Shown here one piece after another: positions 54,825 through 64,000 of a DNA stretch of 64,000 bases. The stretch spans positions 1 through 64,000 of the forward strand of contig JAFTCE010000064.1 of NCBI GenBank assembly GCA_017454855.1, written 5' to 3'. Every line of letters starts with the position of its first letter. Within the stretch, counting starts at the first letter, position 1. The stretch comes from Desulfovibrio sp. Its GTDB lineage: Bacteria; Desulfobacterota; Desulfovibrionia; Desulfovibrionales; Desulfovibrionaceae. Under the pieces are notes generated by a model that was given only the letters and a program-made list of their open reading frames with translations, had not been told where the DNA came from and did no database searches. Made by a program: the position numbers and the translations under genes.

Positions 54825-55921
54825 GTCTGTATAAAAGGTAATCACGTTGGAAAACATCAATTTGGCCATCCAGAACACCGTCTACATCACCAACGTCCGT
54901 GTTGGTACGATGGTCTTTGACCAGACGGTACGGCTGTAGCGTATAGGTGCGTATCTGGCTACCAAAGGCAATAGCGTCCTTGCCGGCATACTCGGCTTGA
55001 AGTTCGGCTTCACGTTTTTGCACTTCCAGATTATAGAGGCGAGCCCGCAGCACACGCATAGCAGAATCCTTGTTGCGATGTTGTGAGCGTTCGTTTTGAC
55101 ATTGAACAGAAATGCCTGTGGGGATGTGCGTCACCCGAACAGCCGAGCTAGTTGTGTTGACGCCTTGACCACCAGGTCCACTGGAGCGGAAAATATCCAC
55201 GCGGATGTCTGTTTCCTTGATATCCAATTTGATATCATTGCCAGCATCAGGAATGACATCCACAGATGCGAAGGAAGTATGCCGACGACCAGAAGCATCA
55301 AAAGGTGATATTCGAATCAGTCGATGTATCCCTTTTTCGCTTTTAAGAAATCCGTAGGCGTGAGAACCAGATATGCGCAAAGTTACGCTTTTGATTCCGG
55401 CCTCGTCTCCAGGCAGATAATCAAGTTCTTCCATAGTATATCCATGACGTACAGTCCAGCGTGTATACATACGCAGGAGCATCTCAGCCCAATCCTGGGA
55501 TTCGGTGCCACCAGCGCCTGGATGAATTTCAAGGATGGCGTCTTGATTGTCCTCTTCAGACGAAAGCAGCATGACAAGTTCTATTTCGTCAAGCTGAGAA
55601 GCTAGCTCTCGTTGTTGGGTATGGAGAGACTCCAACGCTTCGGCATCCTCATTTTCCGAGGCAAGTTCTAGCCATTCGAGCATGTCGTCATGGCATTTTT
55701 TGAGGCAAGAAAGACGCGAAACGTCATCTTCGAGACGACGTTTTTCCTGAAGCACAGGCGTGAGTACTTCGGGATTGTCCCAAGCGCCAGGGCGGGAGAG
55801 CTCTTTTTCTATATCCAAGAGACGCTGTTTGCTTGATGCGACGTCAAAGACGCCTCCAGAGGGCATCAAAACGTTGTGTGAGCGACTGACAAACAGGACG
55901 AAGATCACTGAGTTGCTGCAT
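54808..55921 (-). CDS. prfB: Peptide chain release factor 2 (programmed +1 frameshift)
   Basis: Release factor 2 of about 370 residues recognises UGA and UAA stop codons. The reading frame starts at ATG 55921 (MQQLSDLRPVCQSL) and reaches an in-frame TGA at codon 26. The ribosome must shift +1 at CTT TGA C to continue as DVASSKQRLLDIEKEL. Domain strings are the SPF codon-reading tripeptide (RISPFDASGRRHTSF) and the catalytic GGQ in SSGPGGQGVNTTSSAVR. It lies between lnt and the degenerate-GGDEF gene, whose ATG is within its last codons. Autoregulation of RF2 level by UGA readthrough is the known role of such sites. Confidence 0.96.
55853..55867 (-). promoter_or_regulatory. prfB +1 frameshift element
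   Basis: On the minus strand a GGAGG Shine-Dalgarno-like site (55863-55867) lies three bases before CTTTGAC (55853-55859), with the stop TGA at 55854-55856. Spacing and sequence match the classic RF2 frameshift signal, where the SD-like site stimulates a slip from CTT to TTT. Confidence 0.95.
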
Positions 55922-55926
55922 GATAA

Positions 55927-57564
55927 TTATGATGTTGAGGTTGAGGTTGATGATAAACGCCGTGTGGCGTACCAGGCTTTCAACAGGAGAACTGCCATAA
56001 GGAATGCTGCGCACAGGGGCAGCCAGGATGCGCAAGAGTGGTACAGGCTGTGCTTGTTTACCGTTGCGGCACGTCCCCATAGCGCTTGTGCCTTGAACTG
56101 TTTACTGCGTAAAAGCAGACGTCCACGAGTATCCACTATGGCCGAAATACCAGTATTGGTGCCTCGAAGTATCCACCGATTTTGCTCTAAGGCGCGCAAG
56201 GTTGTCAAATACAGATGTTGCCGTGCTGCTGGGGTATCCTCGAACCAACCATCATTACTGATATCTACAAGAATATTGGCCCCTTCCGATACTCGTTCTT
56301 GAGCAAGCCACGGGAATATGCCTTCATAGCAAATGAGTACGCCGAGGGCAAGATTATCGTAGCGGAGCGGGGCGCCGGAACTCCCTTCGCTGTAAATGCC
56401 CACCCCCTGCATCAATGCCTTCAGAATTTTCCAGTTGAGAAATTCTGGGAGGTATTCGCCAAAGGGTACCAAATGTACTTTGTCGTAATGGGCAACGGTT
56501 GCACCGTTTCTCCCTAGCAAAACAGCTCGATTATAGATATGGGGTTCCTCATGCGTGTTTTGGGTCGTTTTGGCGGGGGTACCTAGTAAGAGGAGCGTGC
56601 CGTGACGGGCGACCATAGCACGAATGCGCGGGGTGTGCAGATGGTTTTCTTCAAAAAAGAAGGGCATGGCCGTTTCTGGCCAAAGAATAAGCGGTTTTTT
56701 CAAGGGGTATGCGGACAATGCCTGTTCAGTAAGTGACAAATAAAGATCAACGGTCTGCCGCTGGAACGTCGGAACCCATTTTTGATTTTGTTCCACATTT
56801 CCTTCGACGAAAAGGACGTCTATCTCCTGGGTGCCTTCAGAGTCCATGTGTGTATCTTGCGCGACAAGTTGCCACCAGCCATAGGCTAAGATTGACAGCG
56901 CAAGCAGGAAACCGACGGCGAGACAAGTTGGATTTCGCTGTCCACAGCGAACACCGAATGCACACAGGATAATGGACATGATCCAGAGCGCCGAAAGGGC
57001 ATATGCACCCAACACATCAACCGCTTGCACCAATAGCGGCCATGCCGCAAGGGCACCAGATATGGTCAACCACGGAAAGCCCAATATGTGTGCTCCGACT
57101 TCTTCAAGAAGATACCACAGGAGTCCTAAAAGTACGGCTTGCATCCAGGCGGATTGTCTGCGCAAGACATATGCTCCCAAGGAAAAAATACCGCCGGAGG
57201 CAGTAATACAAGCTGAGATAACCAGCGCACAAGCCATCGAGGGAAGCCAAGGCAGACCGCCTACATTGTGTATGGGTAATGAAAGCCAGTATAATGTGCA
57301 TATGCCACCTGACAGGGAACAAAGCCAGCCCTCACGCAAGGCTGACAAGCGATTGGCAGCACTCTGTCCAAGAAAAGTAAGACCAAGAGGCCACAAAAGA
57401 ACCATAAAAGGCAAGTGCAGAACATCGTTTGGAAAACCGAGCCACATGCTCAGGACAATGATGGTATACCAAAGAATTCTATGCGCATCTATGGTTGCAT
57501 ATGCTCTTTTTTCCAAAACATCATGCTTGATCTGCTCTATCTTGAACGGAAAGAGACATTTCAT
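55927..57564 (-). CDS. lnt: Apolipoprotein N-acyltransferase
   Basis: This inner-membrane enzyme of about 545 residues adds the third acyl chain to lipoproteins. Six to eight helices at the N-terminus precede the nitrilase domain, with its catalytic Glu in LILWPETAMPFFFEE, Lys in HYDKVHLVPFGEYLP and Cys in LGVLICYEGIFP. The C-terminus has one more helix and a repetitive tail of Ser-Thr (STSTSTS) encoded by TCAACC-type hexamers. The start is uncertain: ATG 57564, overlapping the corC end by 44 bases, or TTG 57516. prfB starts five bases after its stop. Confidence 0.93.
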   Translation of the reverse strand: MKCLFPFKIEQIKHDVLEKRAYATIDAHRILWYTIIVLSMWLGFPNDVLHLPFMVLLWPLGLTFLGQSAANRLSALREGWLCSLSGGICTLYWLSLPIHNVGGLPWLPSMACALVISACITASGGIFSLGAYVLRRQSAWMQAVLLGLLWYLLEEVGAHILGFPWLTISGALAAWPLLVQAVDVLGAYALSALWIMSIILCAFGVRCGQRNPTCLAVGFLLALSILAYGWWQLVAQDTHMDSEGTQEIDVLFVEGNVEQNQKWVPTFQRQTVDLYLSLTEQALSAYPLKKPLILWPETAMPFFFEENHLHTPRIRAMVARHGTLLLLGTPAKTTQNTHEEPHIYNRAVLLGRNGATVAHYDKVHLVPFGEYLPEFLNWKILKALMQGVGIYSEGSSGAPLRYDNLALGVLICYEGIFPWLAQERVSEGANILVDISNDGWFEDTPAARQHLYLTTLRALEQNRWILRGTNTGISAIVDTRGRLLLRSKQFKAQALWGRAATVNKHSLYHSCASWLPLCAAFLMAVLLLKAWYATRRLSSTSTSTS

Positions 57565-58384
57565 TTCCTGTAGGCTCCATGCGCAGCCGTTGAATAAGCT
57601 TACGATCAGCTTCCAGCACAGTGAACGTCCAACCCTGCAGGGTAAATTGCTCGCCTTGTTCAGGTACATGGCCGGCTTCCATACTTAAATAGCCGCCAAT
57701 GGTGTCTACTTCATCCGAGGAGATATCAACGCCTAGGTTTTGTAAATCATCAAGTTGGGCACGTCCGGTGAGTTCGTACACCTTGTCCTTTATCTGACGG
57801 ATATCTTCCACGCGGGGGGCATCGTGTTCATCCTCAATGTCACCAACGATTTCCTCCAAGACATCCTCGATGGTTATTAGACCGGATGTTCCACCGTATT
57901 CATCGAGCGCTATGGCAATATGCTGCTTGCTGGCCCGAAATTCCTGCAAGAGCGTGTGAATGGATTTTGTTTCAGGAACAAAAAAAGGTTCACGCATGAC
58001 TGATGATACGGAAGGAGTTTTTCCTTCATGATCTAGCAGACTGCTGAGGACATCCTTGGCATGGAGTATGCCAACAATATTGTCACGTGTGTCCTTGAAA
58101 ACAGGAATGCGCGAATGCCCCGAACGGACAATGACATGCGCCACTTCTTTCAAGGAGATTTCTTCGGGAACGCAGTCGATGTCAGTGCGGGGGGTCATTG
58201 TGTCCTGTACTTGCAGTTCATCGAAGCGAAGAATCCCCAGTAACATGGATTCCTCATATGGCTCCAATTCACCTTCAGCTCTTGCCTCGACTATAGCCTT
58301 TTCCAGGGATTCTTGCGTGTCGTGCCCGAACAGTCTGCTCAAGCGCGACCAGATGGTACTGTGTTCTTCTGTTCCGTCGTCCAA
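57521..58384 (-). CDS. CorC-like CBS domain protein
   Basis: This 287-residue cytoplasmic protein has two CBS domains (about 70-190: QDTMTPRTDIDCVPEEISLKEVAHVIVRSGHSRIPVFKDTRDNIVGILHAKDVL and the second with EYGGTSGLITIEDVLEEIVGDIEDEHD) and a C-terminal CorC/HlyC domain ending VLEADRKLIQRLRM. It lacks the DUF21 membrane part, so it is soluble, like CorC/YbeX. The ybeX-lnt neighbourhood is conserved in E. coli, which supports a role in envelope or ribosome homeostasis and magnesium/cobalt resistance. It follows the PilZ gene by about 26 bases. Confidence 0.92.
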   Translation of the reverse strand: MDDGTEEHSTIWSRLSRLFGHDTQESLEKAIVEARAEGELEPYEESMLLGILRFDELQVQDTMTPRTDIDCVPEEISLKEVAHVIVRSGHSRIPVFKDTRDNIVGILHAKDVLSSLLDHEGKTPSVSSVMREPFFVPETKSIHTLLQEFRASKQHIAIALDEYGGTSGLITIEDVLEEIVGDIEDEHDAPRVEDIRQIKDKVYELTGRAQLDDLQNLGVDISSDEVDTIGGYLSMEAGHVPEQGEQFTLQGWTFTVLEADRKLIQRLRMEPTGNEMSLSVQDRADQA

Positions 58385-58410
58385 GGATAACCTCCAAAAG
58401 GGTATATCAA

Positions 58411-59337
58411 TTAAAGCAAGTTATGCTGCTCTCTGTCTAGCTGCATGACCCATTGTATAACGGGAGATACGCCACTATCTGGCTTACAGTGAAACCATGT
58501 GATTTCAGATTTGCCCTGCTCTAGCAGTGCCCAGTTGGTAAATCGCATACCTAGAATCAGCATAGGCGGATTTTCTTGCTTACGCACGTTGAGAACGTCG
58601 CAAGTGCAGCAGAACGTGACCATGCGCCCTCCCTTGCCCATCTGGTACACAATAAGGCAGAGTACTTGTGAACCGACAACAAGAGATATAGGAGGACTGT
58701 CCAGATCATCCATGGGAAAGGAAAATGCGACTCCCGTACCTGAAATATCTGCTATTTGGATGGTTTCATTGCCTGTTCCATATTTATAGTAGAGCAAGGG
58801 TATCCCAATCGCCGATGTGTCTCGCGGGATAGCTTTACCTACAGGCATATTCCACAAACCTATGATACGCACTGATTCCTTTGGGGGATTAACTCGATAG
58901 AATTGGCGTTTCTGACCCGCTGTGATATCTTGGGGAAAAGTTAAGGAGAGACGGGATCTTTTTATACTGCCCTGAACGCTTTGCACTGTCGTGGTAAATT
59001 TGTAAAATGAATATCCTTCGGAAGAGCGGATACGAAAATAGACGTCAACTTCTTCTCCACTGAATTCTGGAGATGCGTAAGTCAGAACTTCTATTTCAAG
59101 GGGTTCTCCGAGAGATACAAGAGTCCCGGATAAAGCATTATGCTTGGTAGTTTTATTTTTAGAACTGATATCAAACAGCTCGTTCTGTGCTTGAGCTGTT
59201 TCAAGCAAGGTGCGCATAACGGATAAATGTCGCTTTGTCGCACGCGCTCTTTGCAAACGTTGGAGAATGATTGCAATGATTGAGCCAACTGCCATCAGCA
59301 GTACGGCGATCGTTATAAGCAGTTCGATGTTCGTCAT
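58411..59337 (-). CDS. PilZ domain protein with N-terminal membrane helix
   Basis: This 308-residue membrane-anchored protein has an N-terminal helix (about 5-28, IELLITIAVLLMAVGSIIAIIL), a coiled segment and a YcgR-like middle, then a PilZ domain. The cyclic-di-GMP binding motifs are the RxxxR string in KRQFYRVNPP and DISGTGVAFSF, matching (D/N)xSxxG. It is probably a cyclic-di-GMP receptor at the membrane; its output is unknown. It lies between mnmG and corC. Other cyclic-di-GMP proteins are in this window. Confidence 0.85.
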   Translation of the reverse strand: MTNIELLITIAVLLMAVGSIIAIILQRLQRARATKRHLSVMRTLLETAQAQNELFDISSKNKTTKHNALSGTLVSLGEPLEIEVLTYASPEFSGEEVDVYFRIRSSEGYSFYKFTTTVQSVQGSIKRSRLSLTFPQDITAGQKRQFYRVNPPKESVRIIGLWNMPVGKAIPRDTSAIGIPLLYYKYGTGNETIQIADISGTGVAFSFPMDDLDSPPISLVVGSQVLCLIVYQMGKGGRMVTFCCTCDVLNVRKQENPPMLILGMRFTNWALLEQGKSEITWFHCKPDSGVSPVIQWVMQLDREQHNLL

Positions 59338-59367
59338 GTGACCGCCGTTATATGGTAGTTGGCGCGT

Positions 59368-61296
59368 CTACGCAGTAACAGGTTGAACATATCTGGTGTT
59401 GTTTTTCGATGGAAGTAATCCCAGCTTGTGCAGGTATATCTCCAGACAAGCCACAGCGGCTGGAGTGATGCCAGAAATCCTGCCTGCTTGGCCAAGGTTT
59501 GCAGGGCGCACACGGTTTAATTTTTCTACAACCTCCAGAGAAAGTCCCGCTATCATCGCATAATCAATGTCAGGGGGCAAGGGGGTTGTTTCGAGCTTGG
59601 CAGTGCGCGTAACGAGTGCCTGTTGACGTAAAAGATACCCGGCATATTTGATTTCGGTCAACACGCTTTCGGCAGCGTCGCCAGCAAGGCATCGGGCTTC
59701 CTTGAATTCTGCTCCGACAGTTGTTTCGTGACTGAAAGCGTTGAGAATATGATCAAGCTTGTCCAGATCAACATCAGGGCGGCGCAGAACTTGGGCCAGG
59801 GTGCTTCCCGCAGAGATGCGTACATCAGATTGATCCGTACCTGTGGGAAGACGGTGACTGTTCAAATAATCCTTAAAATGTACAGCCGCTTTTTGTTTTT
59901 TGCAAAAAATATCCCATTGACGGTCACCTACAAGCCCAAGCGTGCGACCAAGAGGCGTGAGGCGTGCGTCTGCATTGTCTTCACGCAGTAAGAGACGGTG
60001 TTCTGCACGCGACGTGAACATTCGATACGGTTCTTCAGTGCCCAGCGTCACAAGGTCGTCCACAAGCACGGACAAATAAGCCTGGTCTCTTCTCGGTATA
60101 AAAGGTGCGCAATCACGCAGAGAACAGGAAATATTCAGAGCAGCCCAAAGACCTTGCGCAGCCGCTTCTTCATAGCCGGACGTGCCATTAATCTGACCTG
60201 CCAGCCACAGACCATCAACTATCTTGCTCTCCAGTGTAGCGTTGAGTTGAATGGGATCGCTGTAGTCATATTCGATAGCATAACCAGGGCGTAGCATAAC
60301 AGCTTTTTCAAGGCCTGTTATGGCGTGTAACATGGCATTTTGAATATCCAGTGGTAGACTTGTTGGAATCCCGTTGCAATAAATTTCCTGACTCTGCAAT
60401 CCCTCCGGTTCCAGAAATATTTGATGCCGTTCCCGCTGTGGAAAACGGGCAACCTTATCTTCGATGGAAGGGCAGTAACGCGCACCTGTTCCTTTGATTA
60501 CGCCTGTAAATAATGGGGAACGATCATAACCGCTCCGGATAATATCGTGTACACGCGCATTGGTCCAGGCGATATGACAGGACATCTGAGGAAGCCTAGG
60601 ACCCGGGCCATGGAAACTAAAGCCGTGTGGCGACATGTCACCTGGTTGCTCTTCCAGTCGTGAAAAATCAATGGACGATTTGAGGACTCGGGGGGTTGTA
60701 CCTGTTTTCAGACGACCAAGTTTCAAGCCGAGAGAACGTAGGCTATCCGAGAGACCCTGGGCTGGAGGGTCGCCAAGGCGACCGCCTGGCAGTTGGGTCA
60801 AGCCCATGTGCATGAGTCCATTGAGAAATGTGCCAGTAGTCAGCAGTATATGTCGGGCAGTGAAATGCAGCCCCTGTGCCGTAATAATGCCTGAGGCACG
60901 ATTTTTGTCCGTGGTAATGGCAACTGCACAATCCTGCCAGAGACGCAAGCCAGGCGTTGTATATAGAGTAGTTTTGAGGACATGCTGATAGGTCTCGCGA
61001 TCCATCTGTGCGCGTGTGGCACGAACTGCGGGTCCCTTGCTCATGTTCAAGACACGGAATTGAATGCCTGCCGCATCTGCCCATTGCCCCATCATGCCTC
61101 CCAGGGCATCTATCTCGCGTACCATATGTCCCTTAGCCAAGCCGCCAATGGCTGGATTGCAAGAGAGATACCCCAATCGATCCAGATTGCCACTGACAAG
61201 GAGAACGCTGTGTCCCAGTTTGGCAAGTGCCACGGCAGCCTCGCTGCCGGCATGGCCTCCGCCGACAACAATACAGTCAAATATGGCGTCAGACAT
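59368..61296 (-). CDS. mnmG: tRNA uridine 5-carboxymethylaminomethyl modification enzyme MnmG (GidA)
   Basis: This 642-residue FAD- and NADH-dependent enzyme, with MnmE, modifies U34 of certain tRNAs. The N-terminus is [22 protein letters not shown], followed by [48 protein letters not shown] and [10 protein letters not shown], with [20 protein letters not shown] further on. The length is typical. It overlaps the M20 peptidase end by eight bases, so the two are co-expressed. No mnmE is in the window. Confidence 0.96.
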   Translation of the reverse strand: MSDAIFDCIVVGGGHAGSEAAVALAKLGHSVLLVSGNLDRLGYLSCNPAIGGLAKGHMVREIDALGGMMGQWADAAGIQFRVLNMSKGPAVRATRAQMDRETYQHVLKTTLYTTPGLRLWQDCAVAITTDKNRASGIITAQGLHFTARHILLTTGTFLNGLMHMGLTQLPGGRLGDPPAQGLSDSLRSLGLKLGRLKTGTTPRVLKSSIDFSRLEEQPGDMSPHGFSFHGPGPRLPQMSCHIAWTNARVHDIIRSGYDRSPLFTGVIKGTGARYCPSIEDKVARFPQRERHQIFLEPEGLQSQEIYCNGIPTSLPLDIQNAMLHAITGLEKAVMLRPGYAIEYDYSDPIQLNATLESKIVDGLWLAGQINGTSGYEEAAAQGLWAALNISCSLRDCAPFIPRRDQAYLSVLVDDLVTLGTEEPYRMFTSRAEHRLLLREDNADARLTPLGRTLGLVGDRQWDIFCKKQKAAVHFKDYLNSHRLPTGTDQSDVRISAGSTLAQVLRRPDVDLDKLDHILNAFSHETTVGAEFKEARCLAGDAAESVLTEIKYAGYLLRQQALVTRTAKLETTPLPPDIDYAMIAGLSLEVVEKLNRVRPANLGQAGRISGITPAAVACLEIYLHKLGLLPSKNNTRYVQPVTA

Positions 61297-62524
61297 GATT
61301 TTGCATTAAAATATGGGCGAAAACTCTGGCATCATTGATGGTCGAGACAATGGAAGAATGCTCGTTTGGTGAATGACAACTACCTTCAATACAACTCCAA
61401 ACGGCTGCCGACAAACCTTTGTCTCGCAGAAAAGCCGCTACTGTTGCCCCCCCAATCCCCACGGGCCGCGCATTGACACCATAAACATGCGCCACGGCAT
61501 CCTGCAAGAGCGACACAACGCAGCTTGATGAGGGCATGGACGAAGCTTGCTGCTCTTGAACTATCGTCACATTGACATGCACATCATATTGTCTTTCGAT
61601 GTCTGCAGCCACTTCGTGAAGACGTTTGAGGACATTTTCAGGGGTAATTTGCGGCAGCAGGCGGCAGTCCATATAGAAAACATCTTCACCTGGTATTGTG
61701 TTGATATTGGGCACATTGGCATCATGTCTGCTTGGTACAAAGGTGCTATGAGGTGGTGAAAAAAGGTTTTCCTCTGTATCAAAAGTCGAATGCAAGCATT
61801 CGTGACAAGCCAATACCAAGGCAGAGGAGGCCAGGAAAGCATTGCGACCTTTTTGTGGCGTGGAAGCATGGCACTGAACTCCAGTCACACGTATTTTCAG
61901 CCACAGTTGTCCTTTTTCTGCAATTTCAATTTCATCCCCGCAAGCAGAACCGGAATCTGGCACGATATAAAGATCGTCTTTCTGAAATACAGAAGCTGCA
62001 CTTGAGAGGATGTGTCGCAGTCCATAAGCACTGCCGGTTTCTTCATCAGACATAAATACCAGCCCCAGAGACAGATCAGGAGTGATATGGTGAATATTCA
62101 ACTCTTCTGCGAGCAGAATCATGCTGACAATGGCTTGCTGATTATCTTCTACGCCACGTCCGTAGAGGAAGTCCCCATCGCAACGCACCTGCCAAGGATC
62201 TGAAGCCCAAGCATTGATATCTCCTGGCGGGACAACATCTGTGTGCCCAAATAGCCAAAGTGTCTTTTTGCTGTGCCCTGGTATGCGTACGAGAAGATTT
62301 GGTCTTAACTTACTTTCTACTCGAAAATCTTCTTTGTCCAAATGAACAATATCCCTGACACCGCAATTCGTAAGACAATTGGCAATGTACTGAGTTTTCT
62401 CTATTTCGCCCTGACCGCCGTTCTCCGGTCCTAATGCACGAAAAGCGGTCAATGCGCTTTGCAGAGAGATCACCCGCCCTTTACGTTCTCCAAGACCATT
62501 GAACAGCGTTTCAAAGGTATTCAT
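61289..62524 (-). CDS. M20-family metallopeptidase
   Basis: This zinc hydrolase of about 411 residues of the M20 family (ArgE/DapE/dipeptidase type) keeps the metal ligands: [36 protein letters not shown], and [12 protein letters not shown] with the last His. Family members hydrolyse N-acyl amino acids or dipeptides; which substrate applies is unknown, though a link to diaminopimelate (DapE) is possible. The start at 62524 has AAGGA eight bases before it; 62551 and 62641 are open. It overlaps mnmG by eight bases. Confidence 0.88.
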   Translation of the reverse strand: MNTFETLFNGLGERKGRVISLQSALTAFRALGPENGGQGEIEKTQYIANCLTNCGVRDIVHLDKEDFRVESKLRPNLLVRIPGHSKKTLWLFGHTDVVPPGDINAWASDPWQVRCDGDFLYGRGVEDNQQAIVSMILLAEELNIHHITPDLSLGLVFMSDEETGSAYGLRHILSSAASVFQKDDLYIVPDSGSACGDEIEIAEKGQLWLKIRVTGVQCHASTPQKGRNAFLASSALVLACHECLHSTFDTEENLFSPPHSTFVPSRHDANVPNINTIPGEDVFYMDCRLLPQITPENVLKRLHEVAADIERQYDVHVNVTIVQEQQASSMPSSSCVVSLLQDAVAHVYGVNARPVGIGGATVAAFLRDKGLSAAVWSCIEGSCHSPNEHSSIVSTINDARVFAHILMQNHV

Positions 62525-62642
62525 CAAAAATTCCTTAGGAGTTTGAAACATCCCCTTTTCTATGGGAAGAAGCGTTTGACGGAAGGCGAAGCCGATGGCA
62601 TCCCTACCGTACTCCCTCAATTCGAGTGTGAGACAATCCACA

Positions 62643-62706
62643 GGACTCCTCTCCGCCGACGGCGGAGTCAGTTCGGCAGATGGAGCCGACTGTGGATTGA
62701 AACATC
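62643..62706 (+). repeat. Inverted repeat arm A flanking the PxxKW gene (CRISPR-repeat-like)
   Basis: This segment is about 60 bases and is matched in inverted orientation by 63157-63218. It holds two hairpins: CTCCGCC-GAC-GGCGGAG (62651-62667) and TCGGC...GCCGA (about 62673-62689), then TGTGGATTGAAAC (62691-62703). That end matches the 3' part of type I-C CRISPR repeats. Nothing resembling a spacer array follows. It could be a degenerate solitary repeat, an inversion hotspot or one end of a mobile element. Confidence 0.65.
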
Positions 62707-62820
62707 ATGGAACATATGTCAGGGGTGTATCAAAACAGCGCCTGATATACATTTGTTTTTACAAAGTTTTGGGAATGGTCATAGTTATAAGGCAAAAAAC
62801 AGCATGCTCGCTGACATGAA

Positions 62821-63087
62821 TCAATGCCCACCCTTTGCAGCGCGTTTGGATGCTTTTAACGGATTTACTTTGGCCGTTGTTGCTACCTGTGTTTTGACAT
62901 GCGTTGCAAAATTACATCTGCCTGAAGTCCATTTTTTTTCAGGAGCAGGATAACTGGAACAAAACCGTTCGCCTTCAAATTCGCGAACTCGATCACAACC
63001 TGAACACTGTTCTACGACGGGTGAAAGAAGGAAACCGTTAAGCATGACCCCTTCACCCGTTTTGACGGCATTTTCCAAAAAAGACAT
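62821..63087 (-). CDS. PxxKW-type cysteine-rich small protein
   Basis: This protein of about 88 residues belongs to the PxxKW family of small cysteine-rich proteins that I associate with delta-proteobacteria. Its core is QCSGCDRVREFEGERFCSSYPAPEKKW, then RCNFATHV. The four Cys (CxxC...C...C) could bind a metal or cluster; the function is unknown. The tail is basic (KVNPLKASKRAAKGGH). The start at 63087 follows GGAGG by six bases, and 63156 is open but less likely. It lies between inverted repeat arms and is not clearly in an operon. Confidence 0.82.
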   Translation of the reverse strand: MSFLENAVKTGEGVMLNGFLLSPVVEQCSGCDRVREFEGERFCSSYPAPEKKWTSGRCNFATHVKTQVATTAKVNPLKASKRAAKGGH

Positions 63088-63156
63088 GTAAAACCTCCAT
63101 GGGGATAGAAACACAGTAGCTCTACGAGGCTTCAGTATTGCGAACTGTAATGTCAA

Positions 63157-63218
63157 TGTTCAATCCACAGTCGGCCCCATCCGCCGACTGACTCTGTCAC
63201 CGGCGGGATGGGAGCCGT
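63157..63218 (-). repeat. Inverted repeat arm B flanking the PxxKW gene (CRISPR-repeat-like)
   Basis: This is the inverted partner of arm A. Read on the minus strand it gives a GAGTCAGTCGGCGG start, then ATGGGGCCGACTGTGGATTG and GAACAT. It matches arm A over about 55 bases with roughly 80% identity by eye, losing one A in GAAAC. Identity is highest over the TCGGC..GCCGA stem and GTGGATTG end. Confidence 0.65.
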
Positions 63219-63414
63219 GCTGATTGCCCCTCCCTGAAGGAAGGGATTACGAAAAAGAAAGCCATCGGCTTCGCTGTCCGTCAATAGCATTTTTCCCCCT
63301 AAAGGGGGAGGTTTCAAACCACAAAGATATTTTTGATGAACTATTTCCTAACGATGATGACCACAGCCGCCCCAAATTCTCAAACCCAGGGCGACTGTGA
63401 GGTTTGTTAAGCCG
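63219..63414. other. Intergenic region after the glucan phosphorylase gene
   Basis: There is no gene. It holds a small CCCCCTAAAGGGGG hairpin (about 63296-63309) without a T tract on the transcribed (minus) side. Nothing else is evident. Confidence 0.4.
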
Positions 63415-64000
63415 CTATGCCCAAATGACTAAATCTGTCTCCAGAGGGCTAGCCTGCGCAGGATGTACTGGCATAATCCTCACGCCATAGCGGTAGTGCC
63501 CGCTGGAGGAGGGGATATAGCTCGCGGCATAGAGAACCTTGCCATTTACCGGATTAGTGGTGCGCGGTTCCAACCGTAGTACATCGGGTTTGTCGATAAA
63601 ATCACCAACCAGTGAGGCTCGTCCCATGACAAGCTGTACCAGAATTTCTTCAGGATGCATTTCACCTAGAGAGAGGCGGAGCTGTATATTGACGGGTTCA
63701 CCGCAAGCCATGACATTGTCAGCCATGCCGCCTACTGAAAGCTCGTCAAGTTTCAAAGTGGCGAAGCGCGACGGAATATCCTTTTGCCATGCGGCCAGAG
63801 AACGGCATGCAGCCCAATTATGTTCACGCAACATGGCTCTACGTTTGCCGGCTGGCAGGTAGAAGCCCTGAATATAATCGGAAAGCATACGGTTGCTGCT
63901 GTACATGGCTGTAAGGCTCTTGAGTGAGCGTTTGGACATGGCTATCCACGATGCGGGCAAACCGGCGTCGTTACGATCAAAGTACAGAGGCACTACGGCA
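63415..64000 (-). CDS. Alpha-glucan (glycogen) phosphorylase, C-terminal part
   Basis: These are the last ~194 codons of a gene that continues beyond the window edge; the frame is open at base 64000. The string PLYFDRNDAGLPASWIAMSKRSL, then NRMLSDYIQGFYLPA, matches the C-terminus of short GT35 alpha-glucan phosphorylases. These use pyridoxal phosphate to release glucose 1-phosphate from glycogen or maltodextrin. A C-terminal extension (about 90 residues, from ELSVGGMADNVM) is usual for this clade. The catalytic Lys region lies outside. The full-length gene cannot be judged here. Confidence 0.88.
   Translation of the reverse strand, partial: AVVPLYFDRNDAGLPASWIAMSKRSLKSLTAMYSSNRMLSDYIQGFYLPAGKRRAMLREHNWAACRSLAAWQKDIPSRFATLKLDELSVGGMADNVMACGEPVNIQLRLSLGEMHPEEILVQLVMGRASLVGDFIDKPDVLRLEPRTTNPVNGKVLYAASYIPSSSGHYRYGVRIMPVHPAQASPLETDLVIWA

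Noticed and set aside
62459..62953. Plus-strand 164-codon open frame across the repeat arm and PxxKW gene
   Set aside because: It spans antisense to two real genes and a repeat, has no family-like sequence and no ribosome site.
62643..63218. CRISPR array call for the repeat-like segments
   Set aside because: The two copies are inverted, about 450 bases apart, and are not separated by spacers of regular size; no third copy and no cas genes are present.

Overview
The window is an ordinary bacterial chromosome segment of about 50% G+C with densely packed genes, from a Gram-negative, diderm, probably anaerobic bacterium. I infer a member of the Desulfovibrionaceae or a close Desulfovibrio relative. 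The evidence is the gene order of a complete dcw cluster without ddl, a MurE with the DNPR (meso-diaminopimelate) motif, a PxxKW-type cysteine-rich small protein, a TAXI-TRAP transporter with DUF1850, an iron-sulfur aldo/keto reductase, and many cyclic-di-GMP proteins. The taxonomic call rests on remembered gene neighbourhoods, not on a search.

Layout. 1-4200 is an A+T-richer accessory stretch: a PP-loop (PAPS-reductase-like) gene cut off inside a conserved motif, an Rpn/YhgA-like nuclease and two unrecognised genes. It sits directly after remA, where gmk would be expected. 4255-5723 holds remA, yicC and an fmdB-type zinc ribbon gene. 5929-9082 holds a REC/degenerate-GGDEF/EAL protein coupled to an Hpt protein, then (opposite strand) an HD-GYP protein downstream of pyruvate kinase. 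10771-28350 is the full division and cell wall cluster mraZ-rsmH-ftsL-ftsI-murE-murF-mraY-murD-ftsW-murG-murC-murB-ftsQ-ftsA-ftsZ, with MraZ boxes upstream. 28657-30964 is an aldo/keto reductase and a Tat-exported DUF362 protein. polA is at 31281-33908. 33972-37507 is an Mla-type lipid ABC transporter. grpE stands alone at 37567-38226. 38390-42121 is a TAXI-TRAP system, and 42493-46843 is an RND efflux adaptor and pump.

46849-50597 (minus) holds acpS, a frameshifted nnrE/nnrD, tsaE and lysC. 50762-52108 is UDP-glucose dehydrogenase. 52236-62524 is a long minus-strand run: M20 peptidase, mnmG, PilZ protein, corC, lnt, prfB (with its programmed +1 frameshift), a degenerate GGDEF protein, flhG-like and dapA. 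The end holds a PxxKW protein gene flanked by long inverted repeats that resemble CRISPR repeat units, and the 3' end of an alpha-glucan phosphorylase gene.

The genes form several functional sets. lysC and dapA supply the diaminopimelate that MurE uses. rsmH, prfB, mnmG and tsaE serve translation. Four proteins (EAL, HD-GYP, PilZ, degenerate GGDEF) point to cyclic-di-GMP control. Mla, Lnt and the RND pump maintain and use the outer envelope. No rRNA, tRNA, IS transposase or true CRISPR array was seen.
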